Assembly (NCBI GenBank): GCA_002005505.1
Contig: KV908648.1
Location: forward strand, 86,710 to 150,709
Length of the DNA stretch: 64,000 nt
Source of the DNA: Botryococcus braunii
Taxonomy: Eukaryota > Chlorophyta > Trebouxiophyceae
Direction: 5' to 3'
A model generated the notes under the pieces. That model saw nothing but the letters and a program-made list of their open reading frames with translations, was not told the DNA's origin and searched no databases. This document shows, in pieces, positions 62,701 to 64,000 of the stretch; position 1 is the stretch's first letter, and every line of letters starts with the position of its first letter. Position numbers and translations under genes: made by a program.

Positions 62701-64000
62701 CTGGGAGAAGGATGTCAGGGATGAGAGGTCACAGACTCTTGTGACACAACGTGAAAGTCAGAGACATACAAGTCAAGAAAGGGAGGGGAAGCAAAGGGGC
62801 GACCAGAGCCTACCTCCCTCTGCCGGTGAGAGCCCTCAAGAGCCTGAGCTTGAGAGGATGTGTCAGAGTGTGGATGTGGAGGTGAACCGGAAGCTCAGAC
62901 AATGTGAGAAACCTCCAGACTATGGATGCTTCCCGGGAGGTACCTGTGTTTGGGAGGAAGATGTGAGCGTGCGAGGCAACAAGTTGAGCAGTGCGAGGTG
63001 CGAATCCAAGAGAGAGAGAAGCATGAGAGAAAGCTCTGATACCACTGAGAGAAAAGCTAGCTGTAGTGCGGCGAGTGTCAGTGGAAGAGTAGTGGGTTCT
63101 GAGGGTGCAACCAACGATTCTCCCAAGGGCAAGGGAGAGGAGGGGAAGCACACTGGGGTTAGATTTGGTAAAATCCATGTTCCCTCTAATTTAAGAGAAG
63201 CTCAGATGTCTCCTCAGTGGGAATACTGGAAGGCTGCGATGCAAGAAGAGCAGAATTCATTAGACACCCATGAGGTTATGGAATATGTTCCCAGACCTCA
63301 TGGGCATAAGGTAATACCAGTTCACTGGATTTTCTCGGTGAAAATGGATGCACATGGCAATGTGTTGAGATTCAAGGCAAGATTGGTTGCTCAGGGTTGT
63401 CGACAAATTCCTGGAGTAGATGTCATGGAGGTCTTTGCACCTACCAGCAGCTATGGAGCTAGGAGAACCTTGTTAGCTGTGGCTGCTAGGGAAGGTTATG
63501 AGATTCACCAGGTAGATGTTAAGACAGCTTTTCTCAATGGTGAGCTGGAGGAAGAAGTGTATGTAACGCAACCTCCTGGATTTGAGAATGGTGATCGCAA
63601 TACCGTGTGTCGACTCAAAAAGGCACTGTATGGCCTAAAGCAGGCCCCACGTGCCTGGCACAAAACCCTGAATGACAAACTTGAAGTCATGGGGTATGAG
63701 GTGTGCAAGAGTGATGCTGGAGTTTATGTGAGATGCACTGAAGATGGGGGTAAATCCTATGTGCTAATTTATGTAGATGATCTCTTGATTGTATCCAAGA
63801 GCATGTCAGAGGTGGAGAGAGTGAAAGAGCTTCTCAAGAAAGAATTCACTATCCACGATTTAGGGGAAGTGAAGGATTTCTTAGGTTGTCAAGTCATGAG
63901 AGATAGAGAGAAGGGGTTAATCTCCCTGAGTTGCATTCCTAAGATAGATGCACTTGTGGAGAAGTTTGGTCTTGATCTTGAGTCAGTTGGGCCCGATACC
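59765..64000 (+). CDS. copia gag C-terminus and pol polyprotein (cop-3), open to window end
   Basis: One uninterrupted frame of over 1400 codons. Gag resumes with LLEMSQGMKHDETISQYVSR and a zinc knuckle CNYCNKKGHYWRDC. Protease has WLVDSGASVHLVND (about 60455). Integrase has LWHSRMGHPGETW, a CX2CX4-type Cys cluster, and catalytic residues in RVHIDTVGP, RCDRGTEF and QENGAAERAN. A Ser/Glu-rich linker of about 450 residues contains a duplicated C-x7-C-x5-C motif (62653 and 62906). RT has SPQWEYWKAAMQEEQNSL, VKTAFLNGELEEE, LYGLKQAPRAWH and the catalytic YVDD at 63770-63781. It encodes gag and pol as one chain, as in other copia elements. RNase H would follow beyond the window. Confidence 0.93.

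Larger units (their letters stand above)
58073..64000 (+). mobile_element. cop-3: long Ty1/copia element, cut by the window end
   Basis: 5' LTR (58073-58764), primer site GGTTATGGGCCCACC, an extra ORF (58797-59330), gag (59382 on), protease, integrase, a long linker and RT up to base 64000. Only one apparent base deletion in gag breaks it. The 3' end and LTR lie beyond the window. Confidence 0.92.

Overview
The window is eukaryotic, repeat-dominated DNA. It holds layered LTR retrotransposons, one short stretch with an intron-bearing cellular gene (48801-51556), and long microsatellites (38639-38785, 53275-54775). Chromodomain Ty3/gypsy elements, Ty1/copia elements primed by an internal part of initiator tRNA-Met, and GT-AG introns would suit a green-lineage alga or another protist, but nothing seen here fixes the species.

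Layout. 1-1835: 3' end of a gypsy chromovirus. 1836-3222: 3' end of a copia element (cop-2). 3223-12355: cop-1 copy A, interrupted by a gag-only gypsy element (gyp-2, 6096-8425, identical 204-bp LTRs, TSD AACAG) and by a small element (TRIM-2, 9756-10812, TSD TGCAC) that itself contains a 585-bp TRIM (TRIM-1, 10058-10642, TSD CACGG). 12552-33302: one old minus-strand cop-1 copy (BD). It is cut by a solo gypsy LTR (14944-15419, TSD CTTGC) and by a second cop-1 copy (C, 15965-30185, TSD ATTTT). Copy C has a cop-4 element with 1.5-kb LTRs (16503-24277, TSD CACAC) inside its 3' LTR. 33303-38175: a mostly non-coding cop-1b element. 38990-46462: a nearly complete gypsy chromovirus on the minus strand (gyp-3, TSD CTCAG). 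46463-53270: mostly single-copy sequence with a spliced gene. 53275-54775: microsatellites. 55196-57631: a cop-1 LTR fragment and a cop-5 3' end. 58073-64000: a cop-3 element with an extra ORF before gag and a long gag-pol frame running off the window.

Three observations stand out. (1) The cop-4 LTR contains a four-exon, three-intron cassette followed by an exact intronless copy of the same four exons (112+79+72+67 nt). The other copia families carry a simpler form: a 130-146 bp repeat whose first copy ends CAG|GT and whose second copy usually ends in a plausible acceptor. This fits an LTR rebuilt at each cycle by reverse transcription of a spliced 5' leader. A three-repeat LTR at 33303-34109 is what a failure to splice would produce. 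(2) Immediately before the polypurine tract, gyp-2, gyp-3, TRIM-1 and TRIM-2 each have a hairpin with different stem sequence but the same GAGGAC loop, and all four share the primer site TGGTATCGGCG. This points to a conserved RNA signal through which small elements may borrow the gypsy machinery. (3) The LTRs of both TRIMs end in tRNA-like sequence with A- and B-box matches, a parallel to the 5S-bearing Cassandra TRIMs of plants.

All element names are local labels for this window. Functional statements about element proteins rest on visible motifs. Statements about mechanism are inference.
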